Source: JAXMCI01 sp046349435
GTDB lineage: Bacteria; Pseudomonadota; Alphaproteobacteria; Dongiales; Dongiaceae
Assembly (NCBI GenBank): GCA_046349435.1
Contig: JAXMCI010000001.1
Coordinates: 62,001 to 126,000, forward strand
Direction of reading: 5' to 3'
Length of the DNA: 64,000 nt
Both the position numbers and the translations under genes were made by a program. The notes beneath the pieces are model-generated. The model ran no database searches, was not told the DNA's origin, and saw only the letters and a program-made list of their open reading frames with translations. Below are positions 33,593-42,724 of the stretch, piece by piece. How positions within the stretch are numbered: the first letter of the stretch is position 1; each line of letters begins with the position of its first letter.

Positions 33593-35043
33593 GCGGCCAC
33601 GCGCCCGGCCCGGCGGCTGTCCGACGGGTCGGGAAAGCTCACCATCTCGCGGATCTGCCCGGTCACCGGCGCGGCCTGCCAGCCCCCCTCCCCGGCTCGC
33701 CGGAGGATCACCGGCAGGCCGTCGCGGGGCCGCAGCGTGATCGCGGTGCGCCGGTCGATCCGGGTGCCGGGCACGACCGCGATGCTGAGCCGCGAGAGCG
33801 CCGCGGCGACCGCCACCTTGAGCACGCCGGTGCCGAACCAGCTGCCCGGGCAGAGCCGCGGCCCGCCGCTGAAGGTGAGGTACTCGAACGGCGAGCGGCG
33901 CAGGCTCGCCCAGCGCTCCGGCCGGAAGCGGGCCGGCTCCTCGTAGAGCGCCGGCAGGCGGTTGGTGAGGAAGGCGCTGAGCAGCACCCGCGTGCCGCGC
34001 TCGACCCGGTACTCGCCGAGCCCGGCATCCTGCTGCGCGACGCGCAGCTGGTAGGGCACCGGCGGCAGGAGGCGCATCGACTCGCGGATCACGGCATCGA
34101 GCAGCGGCAGCTCGGCCACCGGCGCGAGCGTCGCCGGAGCTCCGCCCAGCGCCCCGCGCACCTCCTCTTCCAGCTGCGCCGCGACGGCGGGGTGCTGTGC
34201 CAGGAGAAACAGGGTCCAGGTCAGGGCCGTCTGGCAGGTCTCGTAGGCGGCGGCGAAGAGGATCGGGACCTGGCCGGCGATCTGCCGGTCGGTGCTCGCC
34301 TTGCCATGCTCGTCGGGCGCATTGACCAGGAGCGACAGCAGATCGTCGCGCTGCACCGTGCCGCGCCGGCTGGCGACGAACTCGACGCAGCAGCGGAGGA
34401 TGTCCTCGGCGTTGCGCAGCAGCCCGCGATAGGGCAGGCCGGGCAGGCCGATCTGGCAGAGGACGACGCGGCGGGAGGCGTTGAGGCGGACCTGCCGGGT
34501 CATCAGGCGATCCAGCGCCTCGCCGCGCTCCCGGTCGCCGCCGAACAGCAGGTCGACCGAGACGGCGCGCACCAGCTGCCGGGTCACGGACAGCAGGTCG
34601 ACCGGCCGCTCCAGCGGCCAGAGAGCGATCTCCCGCTCGACCGAGTCTCCCATCGGCTGGCCCATCGCCTCGACGCGCGGCCGCCGCAGGGCGCCCAGGA
34701 CGATGCCGCGATAGTGCTTGTGGCGTGGCCCGTTCAGGCTGACCAGGTTGTCCCCGAGCTGGCGCTGGGCGGAGCCGCGCGGTCCCGGCAGGGTGATCCG
34801 CGACGTGCGCCAGATCTCCGGATCCATCAGCACGGCCTGATTGTAGGCGGGTCCGACCGCCTGGATCACCGGCCGGCCGAGCCGCCGCAGCCCGCCGAAC
34901 GCGTCGAGCCGCACGACCGGCCCATGCCGGCGGTAGAGCTCCTCCATCCAGCCGACCGGATCGCTCGCGAACGACAGCGCCGCCGCCATGGCCCTGGCCC
35001 CGCCAACGGTCGGCATCGCGCCCGTCGCGCCGTTCCGCACCAT
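33586..35043 (-). CDS. Cytochrome P450 (array member 1)
   Basis: This 485-residue bacterial class P450 has the I-helix oxygen-activation motif AAYETC (265-270), the K-helix ExxR as E321-S-M-R324 and the heme loop FSGGPRLCPG (391-400) with Cys398 as thiolate ligand. It is soluble, with no N-terminal anchor, and needs a separate ferredoxin/reductase, which is not encoded in the window. ATG 35043 is preceded by GGGGGCAGGGAC. It is the most diverged of three tandem paralogues and last in the transcript, 17 bases after the stop of the second. The frame appears open far upstream, but that part is the shadow of the next P450. Substrate is unknown. Confidence 0.92.
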   Translation of the reverse strand: MVRNGATGAMPTVGGARAMAAALSFASDPVGWMEELYRRHGPVVRLDAFGGLRRLGRPVIQAVGPAYNQAVLMDPEIWRTSRITLPGPRGSAQRQLGDNLVSLNGPRHKHYRGIVLGALRRPRVEAMGQPMGDSVEREIALWPLERPVDLLSVTRQLVRAVSVDLLFGGDRERGEALDRLMTRQVRLNASRRVVLCQIGLPGLPYRGLLRNAEDILRCCVEFVASRRGTVQRDDLLSLLVNAPDEHGKASTDRQIAGQVPILFAAAYETCQTALTWTLFLLAQHPAVAAQLEEEVRGALGGAPATLAPVAELPLLDAVIRESMRLLPPVPYQLRVAQQDAGLGEYRVERGTRVLLSAFLTNRLPALYEEPARFRPERWASLRRSPFEYLTFSGGPRLCPGSWFGTGVLKVAVAAALSRLSIAVVPGTRIDRRTAITLRPRDGLPVILRRAGEGGWQAAPVTGQIREMVSFPDPSDSRRAGRVAAQ

Positions 35044-35060
35044 GTCCCTGCCCCCTGCTC

Positions 35061-36476
35061 TTAGCCCGGCAGCCGCACCAGCCGGTTCAACGAGCCCGTC
35101 ACCGGGCCCGAGCGCCAGTCGCCATCCACCGGGCGCAGCACCGCCGGTACGGCGTCCCGCGGGTTGAGGGTCAGGCGGACCTTGAAGTCGATGCGGCTGC
35201 CGGCGGGGATCGCGACCCGCCAGCGCCGCAGCAGCGTCGCCGCCCCGACCTTGACCACGCTGTTGCCGAAGGTGGCGCCGGGGCAGGTGCGCGGCCCGGC
35301 GCTGAACACCGGGTTCTCGTAGGCCGAAGGGTCGATGCCGGCCCAGCGCGCCGGGCGGAAGCAGTCCGGGTCGGGATAGAGCGCCGGGTCGCGGCCGGTG
35401 AGGAAGCTCGACAGCACCACCCGGGTGCCGCGGCGCACGGGGTGGCCGAGCAGGCTGGTGTCGGCGAGCGCGACGCGCTGCTGCACCGGCACGGGCGGCA
35501 TCATCCGCAGGCTCTCCTTGACCACCGCGTCGAGCAGCGGCAGCGCGGCGATCGCCTCGAAGCTCGCCGGCCCGTCGCCGAGCGCGCCCTCGAGCTCGGC
35601 GTGGAGGTCGCGGGCGACCTCGGGATGCAGCGACACCAGCACCAGCGTCCAGATCAGCACGTTCTGGCAGGTCTCGTAGGCTGCCGCGAAGAGCGACGGC
35701 AGGTGGCCGACCAGCACCGCGTCGCTGGTCGGCTTGCCGGTCTCGTCGGGACCGTTGGCGAGGATCGACAGCAGGTCGCCGGGATCGGGGCGGCCGCGCT
35801 TGCAGCCCGCCCATTCGACGATCTTCGGCTCCAGCCGCTCGCCGAGCCCGAGCATCCGGCCATAGGGCGTGAAGGGCAGGTTCACCGGGCAGGCGGCGAC
35901 GTGCAGCGACCAGTTGAGCTTGAGCACCTGGCCGATCATGTCGGCGATCGGGAAGCCGCGCGTCCGGTCGTCGCCGAACAGCAGCCCGATGGCGAAACCG
36001 CGCATCAGCTGCCTGACGTCGGCCCAGAGGTCGACGGGCCGGTCCGGCCGCCAGCCGGCGATCTCCTCCTCGGCCAGCCCGATCATCGCCGGCCCCATCG
36101 CCTCGACAGCGGTGCGGCGCAGCGGCGGCAGCAGCAGCCGGCGGTAGTGGGCATGCTGCTCGCCGACCATGCGGAAGATGCCGTGGGCCAGCCGCCGCAT
36201 CGCCGAGTTGCGTGGGCCGCCCGGCACCAGCCGCACCGGCCGCCACTCGGCCGGCGAGCCGAGCACGGCACGGTTGAAGCCGGCGCCGATCGCCAGCAGG
36301 AAGGTCTGGCGCGACAGGCCGAAGGGAACCAGCCGCGTGAGCTCGACGAAGGGCCCGTGCCGACGCGTCATGGCGCGCGCCGCGTTCAGCGGATCGCGCA
36401 GGAAATCGAGCGCGAAGCGGCTGGCGGCGAGCCCGCTCACCGCCACCGGCCGGCGATCGTCTCCGTCTAACGGCAC
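35061..36476 (-). CDS. Cytochrome P450 (array member 2)
   Basis: This 471-residue P450 has AAYETC at 265-270, ExxR as E321-S-L-R324, and FSAGPRTCPG at 391-400 with Cys398; the positions are identical to those in member 1. It starts at GTG 36476. That start is supported by alignment of its opening PVAVSGLAASRFALDFLRDPL-type segment with member 3. It is clearly more similar to member 3 (HAHYRRxLLPPLRR, ACPVxLPFTPxGRM shared) than to member 1. It is the middle gene of the array, 93 bases after member 3. Confidence 0.92.
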   Translation of the reverse strand: MPLDGDDRRPVAVSGLAASRFALDFLRDPLNAARAMTRRHGPFVELTRLVPFGLSRQTFLLAIGAGFNRAVLGSPAEWRPVRLVPGGPRNSAMRRLAHGIFRMVGEQHAHYRRLLLPPLRRTAVEAMGPAMIGLAEEEIAGWRPDRPVDLWADVRQLMRGFAIGLLFGDDRTRGFPIADMIGQVLKLNWSLHVAACPVNLPFTPYGRMLGLGERLEPKIVEWAGCKRGRPDPGDLLSILANGPDETGKPTSDAVLVGHLPSLFAAAYETCQNVLIWTLVLVSLHPEVARDLHAELEGALGDGPASFEAIAALPLLDAVVKESLRMMPPVPVQQRVALADTSLLGHPVRRGTRVVLSSFLTGRDPALYPDPDCFRPARWAGIDPSAYENPVFSAGPRTCPGATFGNSVVKVGAATLLRRWRVAIPAGSRIDFKVRLTLNPRDAVPAVLRPVDGDWRSGPVTGSLNRLVRLPG

Positions 36477-36569
36477 GCTGCCCCCGCCGCATCCCCTCGG
36501 TCCCGGGCGAAGCCTAGCATCGCGGCCCCCGGTCCGTACATGCGGCCGGCCCGCCCGCTCCCCGCCCGC

Positions 36570-37976
36570 TCATTGCGGCAGGCGGACGAGACGGCCGAGC
36601 GAGCCGCCGACCGGCGCGGCGGTGAACGGCTCGTCGGCCGGGCGCAGGATCGCCGGGACGCGGCCGCGCGGGCTGAGCGCGACCCGGACCTGGTAGTCGA
36701 TCCGCGTGCCCGGCGGCACGGTCACCCGGTGGCGGCGCAGCAGGGTGGCGAGCGCCATCTTGACGACGCCGAGCCCGAACGGCCCGCCGGGGCAGGCCCG
36801 CGGCCCGGCGCTGAACACCGGGTTCTCGAACGGCGTCGGGTCGATCGCCGCCCAGCGCTCCGGCAGGAACCGGTCCGGCTCGGGATAGAGCGCGGGCAGC
36901 CGGTTGGTGAGGAAGCTGCTCAGCAGGACGCGCGCGCCGCGCGGCAGCGGATGGCCGAGCAGCTCGGTATCCTGCAGTGCGACGCGGTACTGGATCGGCA
37001 CCGGCGGCAGGATGCGCAGGCTCTCCTTGACCACCGCGTCGAGCAGCGTCAGCCCGTCGAGCCGGGCGAGCTCGGGCGGCGCGTCGCCGGGCAAGGCGGC
37101 CCGCAGCTCGTCGCGCAGGTCCTGCGCGACGCGCGGATGCAGCGCCAGCAGCACCAGCGTCCAGACCAGCAGGTTCTGGCAGGTCTCGTAGGCGGCCCCG
37201 AACAGGGTCGGCACATGGCCGACGATGGTCGGGTCGCGCACCGGGCAGCCTGTCTCCTCCGGATTGTTGACGATCACCGACAGCAGATCGTCGGGATCGA
37301 GCCGGCCGCGCTTGCCGCCGGCCCAGTCGAGGATGCGGCGCTCCAGCGCCTCGCCCTGCCGCACCATCCGGCCGAACGGCGTGAAGGGCAGGTCGACCGG
37401 GCAGGCGGCGACGCCGACCGACCAGTTGAACTGCAGCAGGCTGCCGATCATGTCGGCGACCGGATAGCCCTGGGCGCGGTCGCCGCCGAACAGCAGGCCG
37501 ATGGCGAGGCTGCGCATCAGCCGGCGCACCTCGGTCCACAGGTCGATCGGCCGGCCGGCCGGCCAGCGGCCGATCTCCTCCGCCGCCAGCCCGGCCATGG
37601 TCGGGCTCATCGCCTCGACCTTGTGCCGGCGCAGCGGCGGCAGCAGCATGCGGCGATAGTGCGCGTGGCGCTCGCCGGTCATGCGGATGAGGCCGATCGA
37701 CAGCCGCCGGATCGCCGAGTTGCGCGGCCCGCCGGGCGCGATGCTGACGGTGCGCCAGATGGCGGGCGCGCCCAGCACCGCCCGGTTGAAGGCGGCGCCG
37801 GCGGTCAGCACGAACACCTTGCGCGAGCCCGGCACGAGGCGCGACAGCTCGACGAACGGCCCGTGGGCGTCGTAGAGGCGGCGGGTCGCGACCAGCGGGT
37901 CGCGCACGAATCCCACCAGGTGCATCGCCGCCCCTGGCCCGCTCAACCGCACCGGCGCTCCGGCTGCCCGCTCCAC
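36570..37976 (-). CDS. Cytochrome P450 (array member 3)
   Basis: This 468-residue P450 has AAYETC at 261-266, ExxR as E318-S-L-R321 and FSAGPRACPG at 388-397 with Cys395. The start is GTG 37976; ATG 37925 is possible but would remove residues that align with member 2. It is the first gene of the three-P450 array, divergent from the acetoin-type dehydrogenase with a 158-base gap. The array probably arose by tandem duplication. Its natural substrate is not visible from context. Confidence 0.92.
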   Translation of the reverse strand: MERAAGAPVRLSGPGAAMHLVGFVRDPLVATRRLYDAHGPFVELSRLVPGSRKVFVLTAGAAFNRAVLGAPAIWRTVSIAPGGPRNSAIRRLSIGLIRMTGERHAHYRRMLLPPLRRHKVEAMSPTMAGLAAEEIGRWPAGRPIDLWTEVRRLMRSLAIGLLFGGDRAQGYPVADMIGSLLQFNWSVGVAACPVDLPFTPFGRMVRQGEALERRILDWAGGKRGRLDPDDLLSVIVNNPEETGCPVRDPTIVGHVPTLFGAAYETCQNLLVWTLVLLALHPRVAQDLRDELRAALPGDAPPELARLDGLTLLDAVVKESLRILPPVPIQYRVALQDTELLGHPLPRGARVLLSSFLTNRLPALYPEPDRFLPERWAAIDPTPFENPVFSAGPRACPGGPFGLGVVKMALATLLRRHRVTVPPGTRIDYQVRVALSPRGRVPAILRPADEPFTAAPVGGSLGRLVRLPQ

Positions 37977-38134
37977 CCTTCCGCCTCCCGCCTGGCGCGT
38001 TCCGGGCGCCCCTCGCCGCTCCCCTGGAACGGGGGCGATCCTAGCGTCACGGCCACGCCGCCGAAACGGCTTTATCCCACGGTCGGTTCGGCTATTGTAG
38101 GCGCAATCGGTGCCACGAGAGGGGGAAGCCCAAG

Positions 38135-39109
38135 ATGCTGCAGATCAACCGCGACGACCTGCTGCGCGCCTATCGCAACATGCGGACGATCCGCGATTTC
38201 GAGGAGCGCCTGCACGTCGAGTTCTCCAACGGCCAGATCCCCGGCTTCGTGCACCTCTATGCCGGCGAGGAGGCCAGCGCCGTCGGCGTCTGCCTGCAGC
38301 TGCGCGAGAGCTCCGACTACATCGCCAGCACCCATCGCGGCCACGGCCACTGCATCGCCAAGGGCTGCGACGTCGACGGCATGATGCTGGAGATCTTCGG
38401 CAAGGACGGCGGCCTGTGCAACGGCAAGGGCGGCTCGATGCACATTGCCGACCTCGACAAGGGCATGATGGGCGCCAACGGCATCGTCGGCGGCGGCCCG
38501 CCGCTGGTCTGCGGCGCGGCGCTTGCCGCAAAGACGCTGAAGACCGGCGGCGTGGCGATCGCCTTCGTCGGCGACGGCGGCTCCAACCAGGGCACCACCT
38601 TCGAGGCGATGAACCTCGCCACGGTGTGGAAGCTGCCGGCAATCTTCATCTTCGAGAACAACGGCTACGCCGAGGCGACCTCGAGCAAGTTCTCGGTCTC
38701 CTCCGGCGACATCGTGAACCGGGCCGTGGGCTTCGGCATGCCAGGCAAGATCGTGGACGGGCACGATTTCTTTGCCGTCTACGAGGCGGCGCAGGAGGCG
38801 ATCGACCGGGCGCGCAACGGCGACGGCCCGACCCTGCTCGAGTTCAAGCTCAACCGCTATTACGGCCATTTCGAGGGCGACGCCCAGACCTACCGCGGCA
38901 AGGACGAGGTCAAGCTGCTGCGCGAGCAGAAGGACTGCCTCGCGCGCTTCCGCACCCGGGTGAGCGAGACCGGCCTGCTCGAGGTCGAGCAGCTCGACGC
39001 GATCGACGGCGAGGTGGCGCGCCTCGTCGAGGACGCGGTGGCCAAGGCCAAGGCGGCGCCCTATCCGAAGCCGGAGGCGCTGTTCACCGACGTCTACGCC
39101 ACCTACTGA
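38135..39109 (+). CDS. acoA: Thiamine-dependent dehydrogenase E1 alpha (acetoin/pyruvate type)
   Basis: This 324-residue subunit carries the thiamine diphosphate motif from G146-D-G148 (GDGGSNQ) to N175-N176 (FIFENNGYAE). It is the short form found in acetoin dehydrogenase rather than the longer pyruvate dehydrogenase E1. GGGGGAAG precedes ATG 38135. Together with the next two genes it forms the E1/E2 part of an acetoin or 2-oxoacid dehydrogenase. The alternative of a branched-chain enzyme is less likely given the short E2 with hydrolase fold. Confidence 0.88.
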   Translation: MLQINRDDLLRAYRNMRTIRDFEERLHVEFSNGQIPGFVHLYAGEEASAVGVCLQLRESSDYIASTHRGHGHCIAKGCDVDGMMLEIFGKDGGLCNGKGGSMHIADLDKGMMGANGIVGGGPPLVCGAALAAKTLKTGGVAIAFVGDGGSNQGTTFEAMNLATVWKLPAIFIFENNGYAEATSSKFSVSSGDIVNRAVGFGMPGKIVDGHDFFAVYEAAQEAIDRARNGDGPTLLEFKLNRYYGHFEGDAQTYRGKDEVKLLREQKDCLARFRTRVSETGLLEVEQLDAIDGEVARLVEDAVAKAKAAPYPKPEALFTDVYATY

Positions 39110-39134
39110 CGGACATTCGAGGGAGGGGATTAGA

Positions 39135-40154
39135 ATGGCGCGCAAGCTGTCGTTCCGGCAGGCGATCAACGAGGCGCTGTCCCAGGAGATGGCGCGCGAC
39201 CCGCGGGTCGTGCTGATGGGCGAGGACGTGTCCGGCGGCACCGGCTCGCCGGGCGAGCAGGATGCCTGGGGCGGTCCGCTCGGCGTCACCAAGGGCCTCT
39301 ACAGCAAGTTCGGCGCGAGCCGCGTGCTCGACACGCCGATCAGCGAGTCGGGCTTCATCGGCGCCGCGGTCGGCGCCGCCACCGCGGGGCTGCGCCCGGT
39401 CGCCGAGCTGATGTTCGTCGACTTCATGGGCGTCTGCTTCGACCAGATCTTCAACCAGGCGGCGAAGCTGCGCTACATGTTCGGCGGCAAGGCGACCACG
39501 CCGGTGGTGATCCGCACCATGATCGGCGGCGGCTTCCGCGCCGCCGCGCAGCACTCGCAGTGCCTCTACAACGTCTTCACCCACATCCCCGGGCTGAAGT
39601 GCGTCGTCCCCTCCTCGCCCTACGAGGCCAAGGGGCTGCTGATCCAGGCGATGCGCGACGACGACCCGGTCATCTTCTTCGAGCACAAGATGCTCTACGA
39701 CGTCGAGGAGGAGGTGCCGGAGGACGCCTACACCATCCCGTTCGGCGAGGCGAACATCCTGCGCGACGGCAAGGACGTCACCATCGTCGCCATCGGCCGC
39801 ATGGTGGCGCTGTCGCTGCAGGCCGCCCAGGCGCTGGCCAAGGACGGCATCCAGTGCGAGGTGATCGACCCGCGCACCACCTCGCCGATCGACATGGACA
39901 CCATCCTGGAGAGCGTCGAGAGCACCGGCCGCCTGGTGGTGGTCGACGAGGCCCATCCGCGCTGCTCGATGGCCACCGACATCGCCGCGACGGTCGCCCA
40001 GGACGCCTTCGACTCGCTGCAGGCCCCGATCAGGATGGTGACCGCGCCGCACACGCCGGTGCCGTTCTCGCCGGCGCTGGAGGACCTCTATCTGCCCAAC
40101 GCCGACAAGATCGCCGCCGCCGTCCGCCAGATCGCGCGGAAGGCCGCGGCATGA
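39135..40154 (+). CDS. acoB: Thiamine-dependent dehydrogenase E1 beta (acetoin/pyruvate type)
   Basis: This 339-residue subunit has the transketolase-like pyrimidine-binding N-terminal domain (MGEDVSGGTGSPG, then DTPISESGFIGAAVG) and the C-terminal transketolase domain (ECEVIDPRT-type segment, then VVVDEAHPR). It pairs with the E1 alpha gene 25 bases upstream. AGGGAGGGGATTAGA precedes ATG 39135. Its stop overlaps the E2 start as ATGA. Confidence 0.9.
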   Translation: MARKLSFRQAINEALSQEMARDPRVVLMGEDVSGGTGSPGEQDAWGGPLGVTKGLYSKFGASRVLDTPISESGFIGAAVGAATAGLRPVAELMFVDFMGVCFDQIFNQAAKLRYMFGGKATTPVVIRTMIGGGFRAAAQHSQCLYNVFTHIPGLKCVVPSSPYEAKGLLIQAMRDDDPVIFFEHKMLYDVEEEVPEDAYTIPFGEANILRDGKDVTIVAIGRMVALSLQAAQALAKDGIQCEVIDPRTTSPIDMDTILESVESTGRLVVVDEAHPRCSMATDIAATVAQDAFDSLQAPIRMVTAPHTPVPFSPALEDLYLPNADKIAAAVRQIARKAAA

Positions 40155-41275
40155 ATGCGGGCATCCAGCCGATCGTCATGCCCAAGTGGGGCTTGGCGAT
40201 GCAGGAAGGCACGCTGCTGAAGTGGCTGGTCGAGGACGGCGCGGTGATCAAGCCGGGCCTCGAGATCTGCGAGATCGAGACCAGCAAGATCACCAACGCG
40301 CTCGAGGCCACGGTCAGCGGCACGCTGCGCCGCCGCGTCGCCGACGAGGGCGCGTTGCTCCCGGTGGGCGCTCTGCTCGGCGTCGTGTCGGAGGGCGCCG
40401 TCGAGGAGGCGGCGCTCGACTCCTTCATAGCCAGCTTCCAGGAGGCCTTCGCCGCCGCGGTGGCCGAGGGCGGCAGCGAGGCGGCCGGGCCGGAGACGAT
40501 CCAGGTCGGCGGCCGCACCCTCCGCTACCAGCGGGCGGGCGACGCCGGCAGCCCGATCGTCTTCCTGCACGGCTTCGGCGGCGACTACAATGGCTGGCTC
40601 TTCAACCAGACGGCGCTGGCCGACCGCCATTCGACCTACGCCATCGACCTGCCGGGCCATGGCGGCTCCAGCAAGGATGCCGGCGACGGCTCGGTCGACA
40701 CGCTCTCGGACATCGTGGCCGGCGCGCTGGAGGCGCTCGAGGTCGGCCGCGCCCACATCGTCGGCCATTCGCTGGGCGGCGCCATCGCCGCCGCCTACGC
40801 GGCGAAGCACCCCGGCCGCGTCTCGGCGCTGACGCTGATCGCCAGCGCCGGCCTCGGCCGCGAGATCAACCAGCGCTTCATCGACGGCCTCATCTCGGCG
40901 AGCGGCCGCAAGGACCTCACGCCGGTGCTGCAGCTGCTCTTCGCCGACCCGTCGCTGGTGACGCGCGACATGGTCAACGACCTGCTGAAGTTCAAGCGGC
41001 TCGACGGCGTCGACGCCGCGCTGCGGGCGATCGCCGGCGCCAGCTTCGCCGGCGGCACGCAGACCCTGCAGCTCCGCGACCAGCTGGCCGCCCTCAAGGT
41101 GCCGACGCAGGTGATCTTCGGCGCCGCGGATTCGATCATCCCGGCCGCCCATGCCGAGGGGCTGCCGCGCTCGATCCGCGTGCACGTCCTGCCCGGCACC
41201 GGCCATATGCCGCAGATGGAGAAGGCGGGCGACGTCAACGCTTTCATCGAGGAGCTCGACAAGACCACCGCCTGA
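40151..41275 (+). CDS. acoC: Acetoin dehydrogenase E2-like: lipoyl domain fused to alpha/beta hydrolase
   Basis: This 374-residue protein has an N-terminal lipoyl domain (residues about 5-80) with lipoyl-lysine Lys46 in ETSKITNA, a linker, and a C-terminal alpha/beta-hydrolase domain. The hydrolase has oxyanion loop FLHGFGGD and nucleophile elbow GHSLGG with Ser207. A late GTGHMPQ supplies His. This domain order is characteristic of the AcoC-type E2 and not of catalytic-core E2 proteins. No E3 (dihydrolipoamide dehydrogenase) or AcoR regulator gene is present in the window, so E3 must come from elsewhere. Confidence 0.88.
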   Translation: MNAGIQPIVMPKWGLAMQEGTLLKWLVEDGAVIKPGLEICEIETSKITNALEATVSGTLRRRVADEGALLPVGALLGVVSEGAVEEAALDSFIASFQEAFAAAVAEGGSEAAGPETIQVGGRTLRYQRAGDAGSPIVFLHGFGGDYNGWLFNQTALADRHSTYAIDLPGHGGSSKDAGDGSVDTLSDIVAGALEALEVGRAHIVGHSLGGAIAAAYAAKHPGRVSALTLIASAGLGREINQRFIDGLISASGRKDLTPVLQLLFADPSLVTRDMVNDLLKFKRLDGVDAALRAIAGASFAGGTQTLQLRDQLAALKVPTQVIFGAADSIIPAAHAEGLPRSIRVHVLPGTGHMPQMEKAGDVNAFIEELDKTTA

Positions 41276-41344
41276 ACCGCCGGGACCCGCCCGAACACGA
41301 CCCTCGAGTTCACAAGGGGATAACAGGGGAGAGGAGGAAACGCG

Positions 41345-42655
41345 ATGTGGAGAAAGCTTTGTACCGGCTTCGCGGCCGCCGTCGCGGTGACGCTCGCGAC
41401 GCCGCTCGCGCACGCCGCCGACCAGCTCACGATCTTCTGGGCCGAATGGGATCCTGCCAACTACCTGCAGGAGCTGGTCAACCAGTACGAGAAGGAGACC
41501 GGCGTCAAGGTCACCATCGAGACCACCCCCTGGTCGGATTTCCAGACCAAGGCCTTCACCGAGTTCAACGCGCACGGTGATTCCTACGACATGGTCGTGG
41601 GCGACTCGCAATGGCTCGGGGCGGGATCGACGGGCGGTCACTACGTCGACCTCACGGATTTCTTCAAGCAGCATCAGCTCGACAAGGTCATGACCCCGGC
41701 GACGGTCCGGGGCTATGCCGAGTACCCTCCCGGCAGCGGCAAGTACTGGGCGGTCCCGCTCGAGGGCGATGCCAATGGCTGGGCCTACCGCAAGGACTGG
41801 TTCGAGGATCCGAAGGAGCAGGCGGCATTCAAGGCCAAGTACGGCTATGATCTCGCAGTTCCCAAAGACTACAAGCAGATGCGGGACATCGCCGAGTTCT
41901 TCTATCGGCCGGACCAGAAGCGGTACGGCGTCGCCCTCTACACCGACAACTCCTACGACGCCATGGCGATGGGCGTCGAGCAGACCATCTTCAGCTATGG
42001 CGGCGACCTCGGCGACTACTCGAGCTACAAGGTCCGCGGGATCATCAACTCGCCGCAGGCCATCGAGGGGCTGAAGGCCTATCGCGAGCTCTACAAGTTC
42101 GCGCCGCCCGGCTGGGGCAAGGCGTTCTTCCTGGAGGACAACCAGGCGATCACCGAGGGCCTGGCGGCGATGAGCATGAACTTCTTCGCCTTCTTCCCGG
42201 CGCTCGCCAACCCGGCGACCAACCCGCACGCCGCGGGGACCGGCTTCTTCGCCAACCCGGCCGGCCCGGGCGGCGCACACTTCGCCGCGCTGGGGGGCCA
42301 GGGAGTCTCCATCGTCTCCTACTCGAAGAATCGCGATCAGGCGATGAAGTTCCTCGAGTGGTTCATTCGCGACGACGTGCAGCAGAAGTGGGCCGAGCTC
42401 GGCGGCTATACCTGCTCGAGCAAGGTGCTGGCCTCGGAAGCCTTCCGCAAGGCGACGCCCTACAACGAGGCGTTCTACCAGTCGATGCAGATGGTCAAGG
42501 ACTTCTGGGCCACGCCGGAGTACGCGGAGTTGCTGGAGCAGTTCAATCACCGCCTCTATCCGTTCGTCGTCGGCGACCAGGGGACTGCTGAGGACGCCCT
42601 CAACGGCTTGGCCGACGATTGGGAGACCACCTTCAAGAAGTACAAGCGGTACTAG
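41345..42655 (+). CDS. CUT1-type sugar ABC importer, solute-binding protein
   Basis: This 436-residue protein has a Sec signal (residues 1-24, ending PLAHAA) and the SBP_bac_1 fold: QLTIFWAEWDPANYLQELVNQYEKETG, a hinge near residue 130 (YWAVPLEGDANGWAYRKD), and the C-terminal lobe ending with WETTFKKYKRY. A strong GGAGGAAACGCG Shine-Dalgarno precedes ATG 41345. It binds a saccharide or polyol in the periplasm for the two permeases downstream. A 10-bp hairpin follows the stop. Confidence 0.92.
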   Translation: MWRKLCTGFAAAVAVTLATPLAHAADQLTIFWAEWDPANYLQELVNQYEKETGVKVTIETTPWSDFQTKAFTEFNAHGDSYDMVVGDSQWLGAGSTGGHYVDLTDFFKQHQLDKVMTPATVRGYAEYPPGSGKYWAVPLEGDANGWAYRKDWFEDPKEQAAFKAKYGYDLAVPKDYKQMRDIAEFFYRPDQKRYGVALYTDNSYDAMAMGVEQTIFSYGGDLGDYSSYKVRGIINSPQAIEGLKAYRELYKFAPPGWGKAFFLEDNQAITEGLAAMSMNFFAFFPALANPATNPHAAGTGFFANPAGPGGAHFAALGGQGVSIVSYSKNRDQAMKFLEWFIRDDVQQKWAELGGYTCSSKVLASEAFRKATPYNEAFYQSMQMVKDFWATPEYAELLEQFNHRLYPFVVGDQGTAEDALNGLADDWETTFKKYKRY

Positions 42656-42674
42656 CCCTCTCCGGGCTGGCAGC

Positions 42675-42703
42675 GCGGGGCGGGTCGTCGCCGCCCGCCC
42701 CGC
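42675..42703 (+). terminator. Perfect 10-bp GC hairpin after the CUT1 binding-protein gene
   Basis: GCGGGGCGGG and CCCGCCCCGC are separated by 9 bases, 19 bases after the stop and 21 bases before the permease ATG. No T-tract is present. It probably limits read-through or protects the binding-protein message. Confidence 0.6.
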
Positions 42704-42724
42704 CCCTTCCTGCGAAGACGCAAG

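Noticed and set aside
33586..36492. Apparent single 968-codon minus-strand gene covering the first two P450s
   Set aside because: Only the part from 35043 down is a P450; the upstream half is the shadow of the second P450 read in another frame and has no P450 motifs.
38070..38098. TATTGT as a -10 box before the acetoin-type dehydrogenase
   Set aside because: No acceptable -35 hexamer at 16-18 bases upstream.
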